From: Sphingobacterium multivorum
Lineage (GTDB): Bacteria; Bacteroidota; Bacteroidia; Sphingobacteriales; Sphingobacteriaceae
Direction: 5' to 3'
NCBI RefSeq assembly: GCF_900457465.1
Contig: NZ_UAUU01000008.1
Location: 124,001-188,000, forward strand
DNA: 64,000 nucleotides
Below are positions 1 through 9,514 of the stretch, piece by piece. A program made the position numbers and the translations under genes. The notes below the pieces were generated by a model. It did no database searches. It saw only the letters and a program-made list of their open reading frames with translations, and was not told where the DNA came from. Position 1 is the first letter of the stretch. Each line of letters opens with the position of its first letter.

Positions 1-828
1 TTTGCTCGTTTCGTTGGTTCCATTAAATAAGCCTGAATAGTTGGGATCAATGCTGTTTTCATTGGCATTGATGATCTGCTCATAACTTTTGATCGCGTCG
101 GCGTAGGCTTTTTCGGCCAGTTGGATGCGTCCCAGGAAAGCGAGGGCTGCCTGTTTGCTTGCGCGGCCCCGTTCTGCGGCAGTCAATTTGCCATAACTCG
201 GTAAGTCGTTTGCCGCTTCCTGTAATTCACGTTCAACAAAAGTAACCAATTCCTGTTTTTTTGCTTTGGATACCTGGTTTGCCTCATTGGGTGTTAAGGT
301 TTTGGTCACCAAGGGAGCGTCACCCCAGTATTGAGAGAGGTAGAAATATTGACAGGCACGTATAAAGCGCGCTTCTGCCTTGAAACGAGCGAGTAGTTCA
401 GCTGAAATCGGCGTCTTATCAATATTTTCAAGGAAATAATTTGCACGGGCGATTTTCTTATAGGTATACTGCCAATAATTGTCTAAGTTGCCGTTATTGC
501 TCGTTAATGTTCCATCGGATAGCTTGTTGAAAACCGAATTATCACCACGTCTATCGTAGGCATTGTCCGAAGCAAACTCCAGATAAAGTAGCCCGTTATA
601 GGACCACCAGTCTGTGGGGCTGAATTCGGCGAGGGAGTTCATTTGGATTTCTGCTTTGTATAATCCTGTCAGCGCTGATTGCGCATTCGTTTCACTGGTC
701 CAAAAAGTCTCGTTTGCAAATTTATCAAGCGGATTGGTTTCCAGCTGTTTTTTGCAGCTGATGCTCAGGCTTGATGCAAGAAGAATGCATAGGGCCAATT
801 TTATATGTCTGTGTGTGCTATGTATCAT
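1..828 (-). CDS. SusD/RagB-like outer-membrane nutrient-binding lipoprotein (N-terminal part; runs off the window)
   Basis: The reading frame is open from the ATG at 828 down to base 1, about 276 codons, so only the N-terminal half is present. The protein begins with a lipoprotein signal whose lipobox ends SLSISC, followed by a typical SusD start (ETNPLDKF, then TFWTSETNAQSALTGLY) and the helical motif ARFIRACQYFYL seen in TPR-rich SusD proteins. SusD proteins sit on the cell surface and form a lid over the SusC channel to capture oligosaccharides or other ligands. The gene starts 17 bases after the stop of the SusC gene, the usual susC-susD order, so both are probably co-transcribed. The substrate cannot be judged from this fragment. 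Family assignment is firm. Confidence 0.9.
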   Translation of the reverse strand, partial: MIHSTHRHIKLALCILLASSLSISCKKQLETNPLDKFANETFWTSETNAQSALTGLYKAEIQMNSLAEFSPTDWWSYNGLLYLEFASDNAYDRRGDNSVFNKLSDGTLTSNNGNLDNYWQYTYKKIARANYFLENIDKTPISAELLARFKAEARFIRACQYFYLSQYWGDAPLVTKTLTPNEANQVSKAKKQELVTFVERELQEAANDLPSYGKLTAAERGRASKQAALAFLGRIQLAEKAYADAIKSYEQIINANENSIDPNYSGLFNGTNETSK

Positions 829-845
829 GGTTTTTTATCGATCGG

Positions 846-3800
846 TTAAAAACTAAGGTTAACCCCAAATGTAAAATTGCGCATAATAGGGTAGTAGGCG
901 CCGCTTGAATTGATTTCCGGATCCCAGCCTTTTCTATAATTGCTTTTGGTAAATAGGTTTTCGGCGTTTGCATAGATCCGCAGGCCTGACAATTTCCATT
1001 TTGCAAGGGTGTTCTTGGGAATGGTATAGCCTAATTGCATATTTTTGAGGCGTAAGTAGCTCGCATCCAAAAGCCAGTAGTCTGACAGCAGTGTATTGGG
1101 AGTACCTGTGCTTGGCAATTGTTCAATTCTTGGGTAAACCGCATTGCGGTCGGGATTTGCTGCTGTCCATCTGCCATCAGCTTGCCAGCGTTGGATATTG
1201 CCGTTTTGTGTCAACGCAAATCCAGCATAATTGTCCAATAAGCCTTTAACACCACTTACACCTTGAAGAAGTATTCCTAAGTCAAAACCTTTATAGCTCA
1301 TCCCGATATTCATCCCGTAGGTGTATTTGGGGATACGTGATCCGATCACAGTTCGGTCATATGTGGCATCTACTTTTCCATCAGGTATGCCGTCGGGGCC
1401 ACTAATGTCTTTGTATCGGATATCGCCTGGCTGTGGCTTTGGGTTGATGCTGGTTTGATTGGCCCAGCTTGCAATATCAGCAGCATCGATAAATAGGCCA
1501 TCGGCTTGGTAGCCATAGTAAGCCTGTATGGGGTAACCGATAAATAGGGTTGAACCATTTCCAACTAAGCCATTTGGCTGGTTGATATTGCCGACACCCA
1601 AATCGACGACTCTATTTTTGACGGTAGAGAAGTTTAGATTCACATTATACGAAAATTCGTTCAACTTCTTTTGATGTCCCAAGGTGAATTCCCAGCCACT
1701 ATTTCGAAGTTTTCCAGAATTCTGTACGCCTACTTCAAACCCCAAAACTTTGGAAACACTAGAACCTGGGCTCACCAAAATATCGTAAGTATATCGGTTA
1801 TAATATGTACTACTGAATGTCAATAAATTTTTAAATAAAGCCACTTCCATGCCCGCATCTGCCGTTCGGGTTGATTCCCAGCGTAGCGTAGGGTCAACAA
1901 TTGTTGTTCTGGCGACCCCTGGAGAAATGGTATTTCCAAAAGGGTAATTATAACCAGGATTTAAAACATCCTGGTATGGGTAGTTAGAGACAACGCGCTG
2001 TTGTATATTACCGACAATATTTTGGTTTCCAAGTACCCCATAAGATCCTTTGATTTTCAATTCGTCGATCCAACTATAATGGTCCTTTATAAACGATTCT
2101 TCACTCAGCAACCAACCTACTGCAATCGAAGGGAAGGTCGCATATTTTTTATCGGTTGGAAAACGGGATGACCCATCGTATCGAACAACACCCTCGACAA
2201 GGTATTTCTTGGCATAATTATATTGTACGCGTGCAAATAATGATTCTAATGCCCACTCTGAGGCTGTCCCAGCGTTCTGTTGCCCATCTGGTGAACCTAC
2301 ATTTAACTCGGTAAGATCATTGCTGGGAAAATTCTGGCGGTAAGCGCTTAAACCTTCGCTGTAGCCTTTTTCGAAAGAATAACCACCTAATATTTTCAGG
2401 TTATGCGACCCGAAAGTCTTCGTGTAGTCTGCTAAAGCTTGAAAAGTTTTGTAAGTGTCGTAGGGCGCACTTTGGTTCAGATTTGAGGGGCCCAGAATTA
2501 TGGAATTGTTGATCCGTTGCGAAGCTCTGAAAAGTTTTGTACGGCCATTCGTCTGCGTATACCCGCCAATAGCGGATAAGGTCAGATCTGAAATCGGTTT
2601 CCAATCGAGCCTTGCGTTTCCCGAGATATTGGATACTTTTTCTTTGTAGAAGGATTCGCTCTCCAGGAAAGATACGGGTGTCCCTTTCAGGTTATTTCCT
2701 GCGCCCCAGTCACCGTTGCTCAACCGAATAGGGTATATGGCGGGATAGCGAATCACCTGAGAAATGATATCCGTCATGCGGGAGAAGTCGAGCGTTGCCG
2801 GTGCTGCCGGTTCGTCTGTTTCGGTCTGAATTGCTGCTACCCGCGTCGTTAATTTGAGCTTGTCATTGAGGTTTGATATGAGATTGAGGCGGACATTGTA
2901 TTTGTCAAAATTGTTTTTGATGACAATACCTTTTTGATTCAAAAAACCAGCAGATAAGGTGTATTGTATTTTATCTGTGGTATTGGATATATTTAAATTG
3001 TGGCCTGTTTGTGTTGCTTGCGACTTAAATGAGCTTGCCATATAATTGGCATTGGGATAATTGTCAGGATCTGAGCCATCCTTAAATTTTTGGATTTCTT
3101 CGGCCGTATAACCACCGCCACCACTTGTGGTTTCGTTGAGTAAGGAAGCGTACTCCCAAGAGTTGACAAATTCGGGGAATGCTGTTGGCTTTTGGATCCC
3201 ATAATAACCATTGTAATTGACCGTTAATTTTCCGCCAGCTGCGCCTGTTTTTGTTGTTACCAGAATAACGCCGTTTGCGGCTCTAGCTCCATATATGGCT
3301 GCTGAGGAGGCGTCTTTCAATACCGATATCGAGGCAACATCATTTGGATCAATATCATTAAAGGAATTGGTGGGGATACCATCAACTAAAATAAGTGCGT
3401 CGGTACTGGCGCCGAATGATCCCACACCACGAATCTGTATCGTATTGTTTGCTGCCCCGGGTTGGCCAGATCGCTGTATGACGGTCACGCCCGGCATTTG
3501 ACCAGTGAGGGCCTGAGCAAGCTGGGGAACGGAGCGTTTGGCGAGTTGTTTCCCATCAACTTGGGAAACCGAACCGATTAGTTCTTTCTTTTTTGTCGTA
3601 CCGTAGCCTACGACGACGACTTCCTCCAATGCGTCGATATGCTGGCTAAGTTCAATATTGAGGTAGGGCTGGTTGGCCAACGGGATTTCCTTGGTTTGGT
3701 AGCCGATCATTTTAATGACAAGTACGGCGTTATTATTTGCTTCAATCTGAAAGTTACCACTTGCATCTGTAGTAGTTGCTTTTGTCGAACCTTTTATCAT

Positions 3801-4274
3801 AATTGTTGCACCTTGGAGCGCGGTTCCTTTGCTATCGTGAACATTTCCCTTGATGGTGCGGTTTTGTTGCACTAAGACGTAATTGCTTGGAAGGTCATAC
3901 GTTAGGTGGTTTGTTTTTAACTTCGTTACGACAAGCATATTATCCTGAAAACTCCAATCCACAGGTTGGCCTTTTAAGAGGATCGGTACAGCTTTTTCTA
4001 AAGGCATATTGCGAACCTGCGCCTCAATTTTTAGTTCAGCAAGTTCTTTACCATTCAATAGAAAGGGGACGCCACTCTGTTTTTGGATGGTACGTAGTAC
4101 CTGCACCAATGACATTTTTTTGGCGTTAATCGTGATTGATTGTGCGTAGCTGGCTGCAGACAGCTTAACAACACATGCAAGAGTAAAAAATGCGCTCAGC
4201 TTCATTTTGGTCTTCCATTGCTTGGGGATGTTCACAGCAATTCGATTTCTATGAACAAGAAATTTAAAATTCAT
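846..4274 (-). CDS. SusC/RagA-type TonB-dependent outer-membrane receptor with N-terminal STN (transducer) domain
   Basis: 1142 residues. A signal peptide precedes about residue 45 (SAASYAQ). An STN/secretin-like domain follows at about 48-100 (SLVQVLRTIQKQSGVPFLL). Next come a carboxypeptidase-regulatory-like beta-sandwich at about 140-215 (GTALQGATIMIKGS), the EEVVVVGYG linker, a plug (ADALILVDGIPTNSF, DASSAAIYGARAANGVILV) and a large beta-barrel ending in FGVNLSF. SusC proteins import ligands using TonB energy. The STN domain is the hallmark of transducing receptors that signal to a FecR anti-sigma factor in the inner membrane. A FecR gene lies directly upstream on the same strand and SusD directly downstream. 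The ligand is unknown. The first 24 residues before MKLSAFF may be an over-long start. Confidence 0.95.
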   Translation of the reverse strand: MNFKFLVHRNRIAVNIPKQWKTKMKLSAFFTLACVVKLSAASYAQSITINAKKMSLVQVLRTIQKQSGVPFLLNGKELAELKIEAQVRNMPLEKAVPILLKGQPVDWSFQDNMLVVTKLKTNHLTYDLPSNYVLVQQNRTIKGNVHDSKGTALQGATIMIKGSTKATTTDASGNFQIEANNNAVLVIKMIGYQTKEIPLANQPYLNIELSQHIDALEEVVVVGYGTTKKKELIGSVSQVDGKQLAKRSVPQLAQALTGQMPGVTVIQRSGQPGAANNTIQIRGVGSFGASTDALILVDGIPTNSFNDIDPNDVASISVLKDASSAAIYGARAANGVILVTTKTGAAGGKLTVNYNGYYGIQKPTAFPEFVNSWEYASLLNETTSGGGGYTAEEIQKFKDGSDPDNYPNANYMASSFKSQATQTGHNLNISNTTDKIQYTLSAGFLNQKGIVIKNNFDKYNVRLNLISNLNDKLKLTTRVAAIQTETDEPAAPATLDFSRMTDIISQVIRYPAIYPIRLSNGDWGAGNNLKGTPVSFLESESFYKEKVSNISGNARLDWKPISDLTLSAIGGYTQTNGRTKLFRASQRINNSIILGPSNLNQSAPYDTYKTFQALADYTKTFGSHNLKILGGYSFEKGYSEGLSAYRQNFPSNDLTELNVGSPDGQQNAGTASEWALESLFARVQYNYAKKYLVEGVVRYDGSSRFPTDKKYATFPSIAVGWLLSEESFIKDHYSWIDELKIKGSYGVLGNQNIVGNIQQRVVSNYPYQDVLNPGYNYPFGNTISPGVARTTIVDPTLRWESTRTADAGMEVALFKNLLTFSSTYYNRYTYDILVSPGSSVSKVLGFEVGVQNSGKLRNSGWEFTLGHQKKLNEFSYNVNLNFSTVKNRVVDLGVGNINQPNGLVGNGSTLFIGYPIQAYYGYQADGLFIDAADIASWANQTSINPKPQPGDIRYKDISGPDGIPDGKVDATYDRTVIGSRIPKYTYGMNIGMSYKGFDLGILLQGVSGVKGLLDNYAGFALTQNGNIQRWQADGRWTAANPDRNAVYPRIEQLPSTGTPNTLLSDYWLLDASYLRLKNMQLGYTIPKNTLAKWKLSGLRIYANAENLFTKSNYRKGWDPEINSSGAYYPIMRNFTFGVNLSF

Positions 4275-4459
4275 AAATTTGTTGAATTAGGGATATAATC
4301 TATTGTTAAACTGATTGGGTAAATCGGTCAAAAATGGAGATCGCTATTATGGCCGATTAATGTTCGTAGCATTGGTCGGCTTTTTTTAGTATCTCGTTTT
4401 GTCTCCTTAGGTTGGTTTTCTCATAATTGTTGTTTTTGGGTTATTTCATGGATAATTGG

Positions 4460-5638
4460 TTAGTTTGAAACAAAGAGTTTACGGATGCCATTTTCTTGGA
4501 TCAATTCAAATTTAATATGGCTGCGTTCCAAAATTTTTAGGACTGCCGATAGACTTTTCGTACGTTGAATTTCGCCATATAATAGTGTTTCTTTTATCGG
4601 TTGCGTGTAGATGATTTGCAGGTCATACCATTGACCGATCAATTGTAGGGCAGTATGAAGGTCCGTTTCATTAAAATAGAATTTATTGTCGAGCCATGCG
4701 ATGTAATTAGCGGGATCGACCACTTTTTTGGATAGTTGACCCGAAGCTAAGAGCGCTTGTTGGTTGGGTCTGAGCTGTAACGTTTGCCCTTGCGCCGATA
4801 GATTGATGCTTCCCTCCACAAGCGTTGTACTACTTTGGGATTTCGAATAGGTGTTTACGTTGAATTCGGTACCGGTGACTTCGATGAGCTGTCCATTGGA
4901 AACGACCTGAAATGGAACCTTTTTATTTTTTGCAATTTTGAAATAGGCTTCACCGTCAACTTCAACAACACGTTTGTTTTTTGCAAAATGAAGCGGGTAT
5001 TTGAGTGTTGTTTTCGCATTGAGTGTAATTTCCGAGCCATCTTCCAATTGGAGTTTCAGCATTGTGCCGGCGGGGGTATTAACTGTGGCCATCAGATCTT
5101 CTTTTAAAGATTCGTTTTGTAGAACAGTACCGTCTTCGTAGGTCAATTTATCTCCTGAAACAAGGGCTCCTTTCTGACTCGATACCTGGAGTACTTTGCC
5201 ATTCGAAAGTCGTATTTCAGCGTTGTTGTTCTGTGCTTCTACATCATTTAAGACCATTCGATCGCTGATCGGTGTAGCCTGTTTTTTTACCACTATGAAA
5301 TACATCAGACCACCTAAAATTAGGCTTATTAAAGCTGCAGCGTAGGGTAGCAAACGCTTTAGGTTTCTTATAGGAGATGGTTTAATGGCGGAGGTTCGAA
5401 TGGTCTCTAGGGTCTTTGTCTTTAACCTTTCGTTCCAATCCATCGTATCTGAGGCCTGGAGTAGGCTCCATTGATTTAAATCGTTGATAAAATCATCGCG
5501 ATCTAAAAGGTCTTCAAAAAAAATACGGTGTTCTGCTGATTCGTCCAACCATAGCTTTAAATCGGTCTTTTCATCCGACGTTAAGTTGTCGCCGATGTAC
5601 TTTATGATTAGTTGTTTGATATCATCAGTCAATCTCAT
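4460..5638 (-). CDS. FecR-family anti-sigma factor with DUF4974 C-terminal domain
   Basis: 392 residues. A cytoplasmic N-terminal region of about 95 residues would hold the ECF sigma factor. One membrane segment follows at about 100-117 (YAAALISLILGGLMYFIVV). The periplasmic FecR domain lies at about 180-275 (TPAGTMLKLQLEDGSEITLN, VVEVDGEAYFKIAKNKKVPF), and a DUF4974-type domain at about 315-390 contacts the STN domain of the receptor. Family knowledge says such proteins release an ECF sigma factor when the partner SusC is loaded. The STN-bearing SusC gene lies 185 bases downstream on the same strand, so they are a natural pair. Unusually, no ECF sigma gene is found on the 5' side of this gene within the window. 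Confidence 0.95.
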   Translation of the reverse strand: MRLTDDIKQLIIKYIGDNLTSDEKTDLKLWLDESAEHRIFFEDLLDRDDFINDLNQWSLLQASDTMDWNERLKTKTLETIRTSAIKPSPIRNLKRLLPYAAALISLILGGLMYFIVVKKQATPISDRMVLNDVEAQNNNAEIRLSNGKVLQVSSQKGALVSGDKLTYEDGTVLQNESLKEDLMATVNTPAGTMLKLQLEDGSEITLNAKTTLKYPLHFAKNKRVVEVDGEAYFKIAKNKKVPFQVVSNGQLIEVTGTEFNVNTYSKSQSSTTLVEGSINLSAQGQTLQLRPNQQALLASGQLSKKVVDPANYIAWLDNKFYFNETDLHTALQLIGQWYDLQIIYTQPIKETLLYGEIQRTKSLSAVLKILERSHIKFELIQENGIRKLFVSN

Positions 5639-5998
5639 GGTGTATAATTTTAGATAGATACGTAACAGGAAGGATAAACCTTAGTAAAAAAATGAAAAAA
5701 TATTCAGGTGTAGCATGCCGACAAATATTAAGGTCCATCCGTCAAACATCGTCAGGACCACGTCCAATAGTGCTTTGGCATTTATCTTTCAAGGATTAAT
5801 TTGCATCTTTAAAAAGATTCTTGTCGTTTAAAGGTTACGCGGGTTTAGCAGTTATGCTATGTGAGAAGTCAGCCTTGAATTCGGTTTTGAAATTGAGGCG
5901 CTCGGAAGGGGCCTGGTCGAAATTTATTAAGGGAAAATAGGAGGGGACGAGAAGTTCAGGCCTATTCGCGGTTTTGTTTATTTTAAAATATTGTGCCG
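5639..5998. other. Intergenic region between divergent genes; no gene seen
   Basis: About 360 bases between the start of the FecR gene (minus) and the start of the small membrane protein (plus). It should hold both promoters. No open frame resembling an ECF sigma factor, and no RNA gene, is visible on either strand. A clear TANNTTTG box could not be assigned. Confidence 0.6.
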
Positions 5999-6424
5999 AT
6001 GAAAAGAAAGCTAAGTTTTATTTTTCTGCGAATTATAGGGTTTAGTGTGTCGACGACCTTTGTCCTTACAGCCATACTTCAGGCAAATAATGAGGCGGCA
6101 AAAAGAGCACGTTGCTACATGCCCTTTTTTACAGAATTGTTGCTTTCATTCGTGACACTCTGTATTGCGATTGGTACGATATCTATTTTTCTAAATTTAA
6201 ATAAGCAATTCAGAAGCAGTAGGCTTGCACGGGCACTATCCTTTGTTTTATTGCCCGCTGCTATTAGTCTATTGTTTTCATCCTTTCTGATCCAAACTGG
6301 TGGAGCCTCTAATATATTTGAAATGCTCCACATGGCTGCAACCATAGTTCCGGTTTGGGGGCTGATCTTATGGCAATATAATAGATTTAGTCATTGGCTG
6401 GCTACTACGACTTACCAACATTAA
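5999..6424 (+). CDS. Hypothetical integral membrane protein, 141 aa
   Basis: A small hydrophobic protein with about four predicted membrane segments (FIFLRIIGFSVSTTFVLTAIL, ELLLSFVTLCIAIGTISIFL, LARALSFVLLPAAISLLFSS, MLHMAATIVPVWGLILW). I do not recognise the family. A GTG two codons upstream (5993) is an alternative start; the ATG at 5999 is preferred. The 3' end overlaps the 3' end of the interrupted transporter gene on the other strand by 20 bases, so the two are convergent. No function can be inferred from its neighbours. Confidence 0.6.
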   Translation: MKRKLSFIFLRIIGFSVSTTFVLTAILQANNEAAKRARCYMPFFTELLLSFVTLCIAIGTISIFLNLNKQFRSSRLARALSFVLLPAAISLLFSSFLIQTGGASNIFEMLHMAATIVPVWGLILWQYNRFSHWLATTTYQH

Positions 6425-7062
6425 TTATGATGACAGCCATTAAAATCAGGAGTATGCCCAACCATTGGAATCCTGAAACAACTTCCTGCAGAACCAACAT
6501 GGCAGATAAGGTTGAAACAGGAATTTCCAGACTTGAAATAATATTTCCCATCGCTATTCCAGTTTTCGGGATTCCCTTTGTAAACAATAAAGGCGGTAGG
6601 ATCGTTCCAAAAATGGCAATCAGAAATCCCCAGGGGACTGCATTAACTTGCATATACCGAATAATATCCATGTTCCAAAATGCGACGATGAGCAGCAGTC
6701 CGCCTAAAACCAAGAATTGGCTTCGTACCGAACTCGGCAGCTCTTTCTCCACTGTGCTTGAAGCATAAATTGCCAGCGCATAACTTATTCCCGCTCCGAA
6801 CCCCAGTATTATTCCTCTGTAATCAAGCGCATTATTGTTTTGAAATAGATTGGTTGCTAAGGTCGTGCCGAGCAAAACGATAATAACTCCTGCTAGTTTA
6901 CCTTTTGATGGGAGCTTTTTCAGTAGCACTGCTTCTGCCACTAAACTTATCCAAATAGACTGCATCAGCAGGATAATCCCAACGGATACGGGAATATATT
7001 GGATGGAGAGATAGTAAAGTGTTGTTGTTAGACCAAGGGAAATGCCCCATACCATCAGTTTT

Positions 7063-7071
7063 ATTTTTGAT
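7063..7071. repeat. Target-site duplication, left copy
   Basis: ATTTTTGAT directly abuts the left end of the IS (CACTTGCGTCCTAAA). An identical copy abuts the right end at 8421-8429. A perfect 9-bp duplication implies a recent insertion. Confidence 0.9.
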
Positions 7072-8420
7072 CACTTGCGTCCTAAACGTTTAAAAAGTGG
7101 CGGTGTTTAGATATAGCAAAGTTGCTATATTTAAATCGCAAAATTATAACACACCGCCATGATAAATTTAAACGTTTTTAGTCAGATTTTATCTCTTATC
7201 GACCGCGAATTATTCAAAGATTTGGTTTCAAAGCACAAAAGTGACAAACATCAGAAAGGGATCAACAGCTGGACGCATCTAGTCAGTATGCTTTTCTGTC
7301 ATTTTTCCTCGGCAGATTCGGTTCGTGATATTAGTAACGGTTTACGCAGTACCACTGGTAATCTGAACCACTTAGGTGTAGTAAGAGCTCCAAGTAAGTC
7401 TAATATATCCTATATCAACACACACCGTACCCATGAACTTTTCAAAGATCTTTACTATTCTGTTTTGGATAGGCTTTGGCAAAAGGACACCCATTTTCGC
7501 AAAGATCTTGGTCAGCTAAAGCGTAAAGTATATCTGATGGATGCCAGCATCATCCCCTTATGTCTATCTGTATTTGACTGGGCTAAATTCAGGAGCACCA
7601 AAGGTGCGGTAAAACTGCACACCGTTCTGGATTATGATGGCTGCCTGCCTGTTTTTATGCAGATTACCGATGGAAAAGTACATGAGAGCCAGCGGGCCGG
7701 TAGTTACAGTTTTTCTAAGGGAAGCGTGGTGGTAGTGGACCGTGGCTACGTGGATTACAGCTGGCTTGGGGATTTGGACAGCAGGGGCTGTTATTTCGTT
7801 ACCAGGAGTAAAACCAACATGAATTACAAGGTTATCAAATCATATCAGAGTGAAGCACTCTTGGAAAAGGGAATCATTAAAGATGAGATCATTGAGCTTT
7901 CCGGTGCTGCCTGCAATAAATACAATTCCAAACCGTTACGCCTGGTCCACTTTTGGGACAGCACCACTGGTAATGAGTACCACTTTTTGACCAATAATAC
8001 TAAATGGAAGGCTTCTTTGGTGGCAAACATCTATAAACAACGCTGGCATATCGAAGTCTTCTTCAAGCATCTAAAGCAGCGCTTAAAAGTATCGACATTC
8101 ATAGGGACTTCTGAAAATGCAGTGATGATACAGATCTGGACTTCACTGATCGGCATATTACTGTTAAAGTACCTCCAAAAGAAGGCCAAATATGATTGGA
8201 ATCTTTCCAATCTTGTGGCATTTATCAGAATGAATATCTTCGTGAAAATAAACATCTGGAAATGGATAGATGATCCATTTGTCAGGCCTCCGGTCAAAGG
8301 AAAAAATGGACAGCTGAACATCTTCACGGAATGAAAAGTAGGGGTCAAAATTCAAATGAGCAAAAAATCAATGGTTGTAACACAGAAAACGACTCCTAAA
8401 ATTTATTTAGGACACATGTG
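7072..8420 (+). mobile_element. IS4-family insertion sequence, 1349 bp, complete
   Basis: The ends are imperfect inverted repeats: CACTTGCGTCCTAAA at 7072 and, read from the right end on the minus strand, CACATGTGTCCTAAA. Perfect 9-bp direct repeats (ATTTTTGAT) flank them. The element carries one transposase gene. Between the left end and the gene lies a 20-bp palindrome (7111-7130, ATATAGCAA AG TTGCTATAT), possibly an operator or promoter element for transposase control. Intact ends, an intact transposase and an intact duplication indicate a recent and probably still mobile copy. Confidence 0.92.
7159..8334 (+). CDS. IS4-family transposase (DDE, DUF4372 N-terminus)
   Basis: 391 residues, full length. 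The N-terminal part (FSQILSLIDRELFKDLV, then KGINSWTHLVSMLFCHF) matches the DUF4372 region found at the start of many IS4-type transposases. The catalytic triad can be placed as D128 (YLMDAS), D194 (VVVDRGYVD) and E299. The family signature Y-x2-R-x3-E-x6-K is present as Y292, R295, E299 and K306 (YKQRWHIEVFFKHLK). The protein carries out cut-and-paste transposition of the surrounding element. No frameshift or truncation is seen. Confidence 0.95.
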   Translation: MINLNVFSQILSLIDRELFKDLVSKHKSDKHQKGINSWTHLVSMLFCHFSSADSVRDISNGLRSTTGNLNHLGVVRAPSKSNISYINTHRTHELFKDLYYSVLDRLWQKDTHFRKDLGQLKRKVYLMDASIIPLCLSVFDWAKFRSTKGAVKLHTVLDYDGCLPVFMQITDGKVHESQRAGSYSFSKGSVVVVDRGYVDYSWLGDLDSRGCYFVTRSKTNMNYKVIKSYQSEALLEKGIIKDEIIELSGAACNKYNSKPLRLVHFWDSTTGNEYHFLTNNTKWKASLVANIYKQRWHIEVFFKHLKQRLKVSTFIGTSENAVMIQIWTSLIGILLLKYLQKKAKYDWNLSNLVAFIRMNIFVKINIWKWIDDPFVRPPVKGKNGQLNIFTE

Positions 8421-8429
8421 ATTTTTGAT
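8421..8429. repeat. Target-site duplication, right copy
   Basis: ATTTTTGAT immediately follows the right end of the IS (CACATGTG) and matches the left copy at 7063-7071 exactly. Confidence 0.9.
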
Positions 8430-8621
8430 GAAAATTTGATAACGTTATGTTCTTTTGCGTGACGTTTTGACAACAGATTAAAGGCCAGCAAAAAGAGAAA
8501 ACCAAACATAAACTGCAGAAAAGTCAACAGACTTGTGTGTATCCCTAAGTGGTTTGCATATTTCACGATCGTTGCGAGTAGTCCATAGCTGCAAGCGCCT
8601 GCAGCAACATAGAGTGTCGAT

Positions 8622-9440
8622 CTATAATCCTTCATGTTGAAAGTAGTTTTGAAATAAAGCCAACTGTTGTGATAGTGATTTGCTCCAATAAGCAGTATCG
8701 TGTCCGCCTTTTGATTCGATGTAAAGATGCTCGATGTTTTTGTTGGTCAGATGCTTGTGGAATGTACGGTTCATTTCCAGCATTTGCAGGTCTTCCGTTC
8801 CACAATCGAGGATATAGCGTTGTTTATTGTGCTTCATTTTATCTTCGTTGCTGTAGATGCGGTCTACATCGTTCAGATTTTTGAAATCGCCCAATACCTT
8901 GTCTACCTGATATTGCTGGTAGGCCTGTCCAAAGCGGTCGAAATCAAGTGCGCCGCATGAACTTCCGACGATCGAAAATGTTTGTGGGTAGGCTATGCCG
9001 ATATGCAATGCTCCGTAGCCACCCATACTCCAGCCCAGTATTCCGCGCGCATTTCGGTTTTGTTGCGTCGGGTAGTGATGATCGATGTAATTGACTAGCT
9101 CATTTCCGATAAAGGTGCTGTACTGTGAATGTGGATCGATGGGGCTATCTACGTACCAAGAATTGAAATTTCCATCTGGTAGCACGTAAATAGTCTGAAA
9201 AGTTTTTGCTTTTTGGATTAAGTCGGGAATGTCTTCTTGCACTGTACGGGTGGGGTTGCCGCTATAACCATGGAGAATATAAACTGTTTTATAATTGATC
9301 CCGTCTTTCATGTCGGGCGTAATTATAATGGTTTCAATGTTTTTGTCCATTTTGGCACTATGGATTTTTGTCTTAACGACTTTTTGTGCCGCCAGTGGTA
9401 GGCTAAGGGCAGAAAATAGGAGGGTGTATACTGTTTTCAT
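8622..9440 (-). CDS. Secreted alpha/beta-hydrolase, esterase family (PF00756-like)
   Basis: 272 residues with an N-terminal signal peptide (MKTVYTLLFSALSLPLAAQ). The fold is recognisable from KTVYILHGYSGNPTRT (oxyanion strand), the nucleophile elbow GWSMGGYGALH (G-x-S-x-G), a likely acid in YILDCGTEDL and a likely histidine in ESKGGHDTAYWS. These features match the esterase D / antigen 85-like group that acts on acyl esters; the substrate is unknown. The protein is probably periplasmic. It lies immediately upstream of, and overlaps by 14 bases, the interrupted EamA transporter gene, so the two probably formed an operon. Polar effects of the IS should affect only the downstream transporter. 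Confidence 0.85.
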   Translation of the reverse strand: MKTVYTLLFSALSLPLAAQKVVKTKIHSAKMDKNIETIIITPDMKDGINYKTVYILHGYSGNPTRTVQEDIPDLIQKAKTFQTIYVLPDGNFNSWYVDSPIDPHSQYSTFIGNELVNYIDHHYPTQQNRNARGILGWSMGGYGALHIGIAYPQTFSIVGSSCGALDFDRFGQAYQQYQVDKVLGDFKNLNDVDRIYSNEDKMKHNKQRYILDCGTEDLQMLEMNRTFHKHLTNKNIEHLYIESKGGHDTAYWSKSLSQQLALFQNYFQHEGL

Positions 9441-9514
9441 AGCTTAAAATTTTATCTTTATAAGGCAAAATTCAAGAGTATAATCTTTAAAAACGTATAC
9501 AGATGTTGATGGAA

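Larger units (their letters stand above)
6405..8635 (-). pseudogene. EamA/DMT-family transporter gene interrupted by an IS4-family element
   Basis: The 5' part (8635 down to 8421) encodes MKDYRSTLYVAAGACSYGLLATI and the start of a membrane helix pair. The 3' part (7062 down to 6405) encodes the remaining helices of a drug/metabolite transporter (VWGISLGLTTTLYYLSIQYI, LLGTTLATNLF, LQEVVSGFQWLGILLIL). Removing the IS and one copy of the 9-bp target duplication leaves 873 bases, exactly 291 codons including the stop, with the frame reading VIKFSSKIKLMVWGISLG across the join. The ancestral protein was therefore about 290 residues, the normal EamA length with ten helices. The start codon overlaps the end of the upstream esterase gene by 14 bases, suggesting translational coupling. 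The gene is now inactive; the substrate is unknown. Confidence 0.92.

Noticed and set aside
3217..3501. Open frame on the plus strand inside the SusC gene
   Set aside because: It is a shadow of the plug region of the SusC gene on the minus strand and has no independent support.
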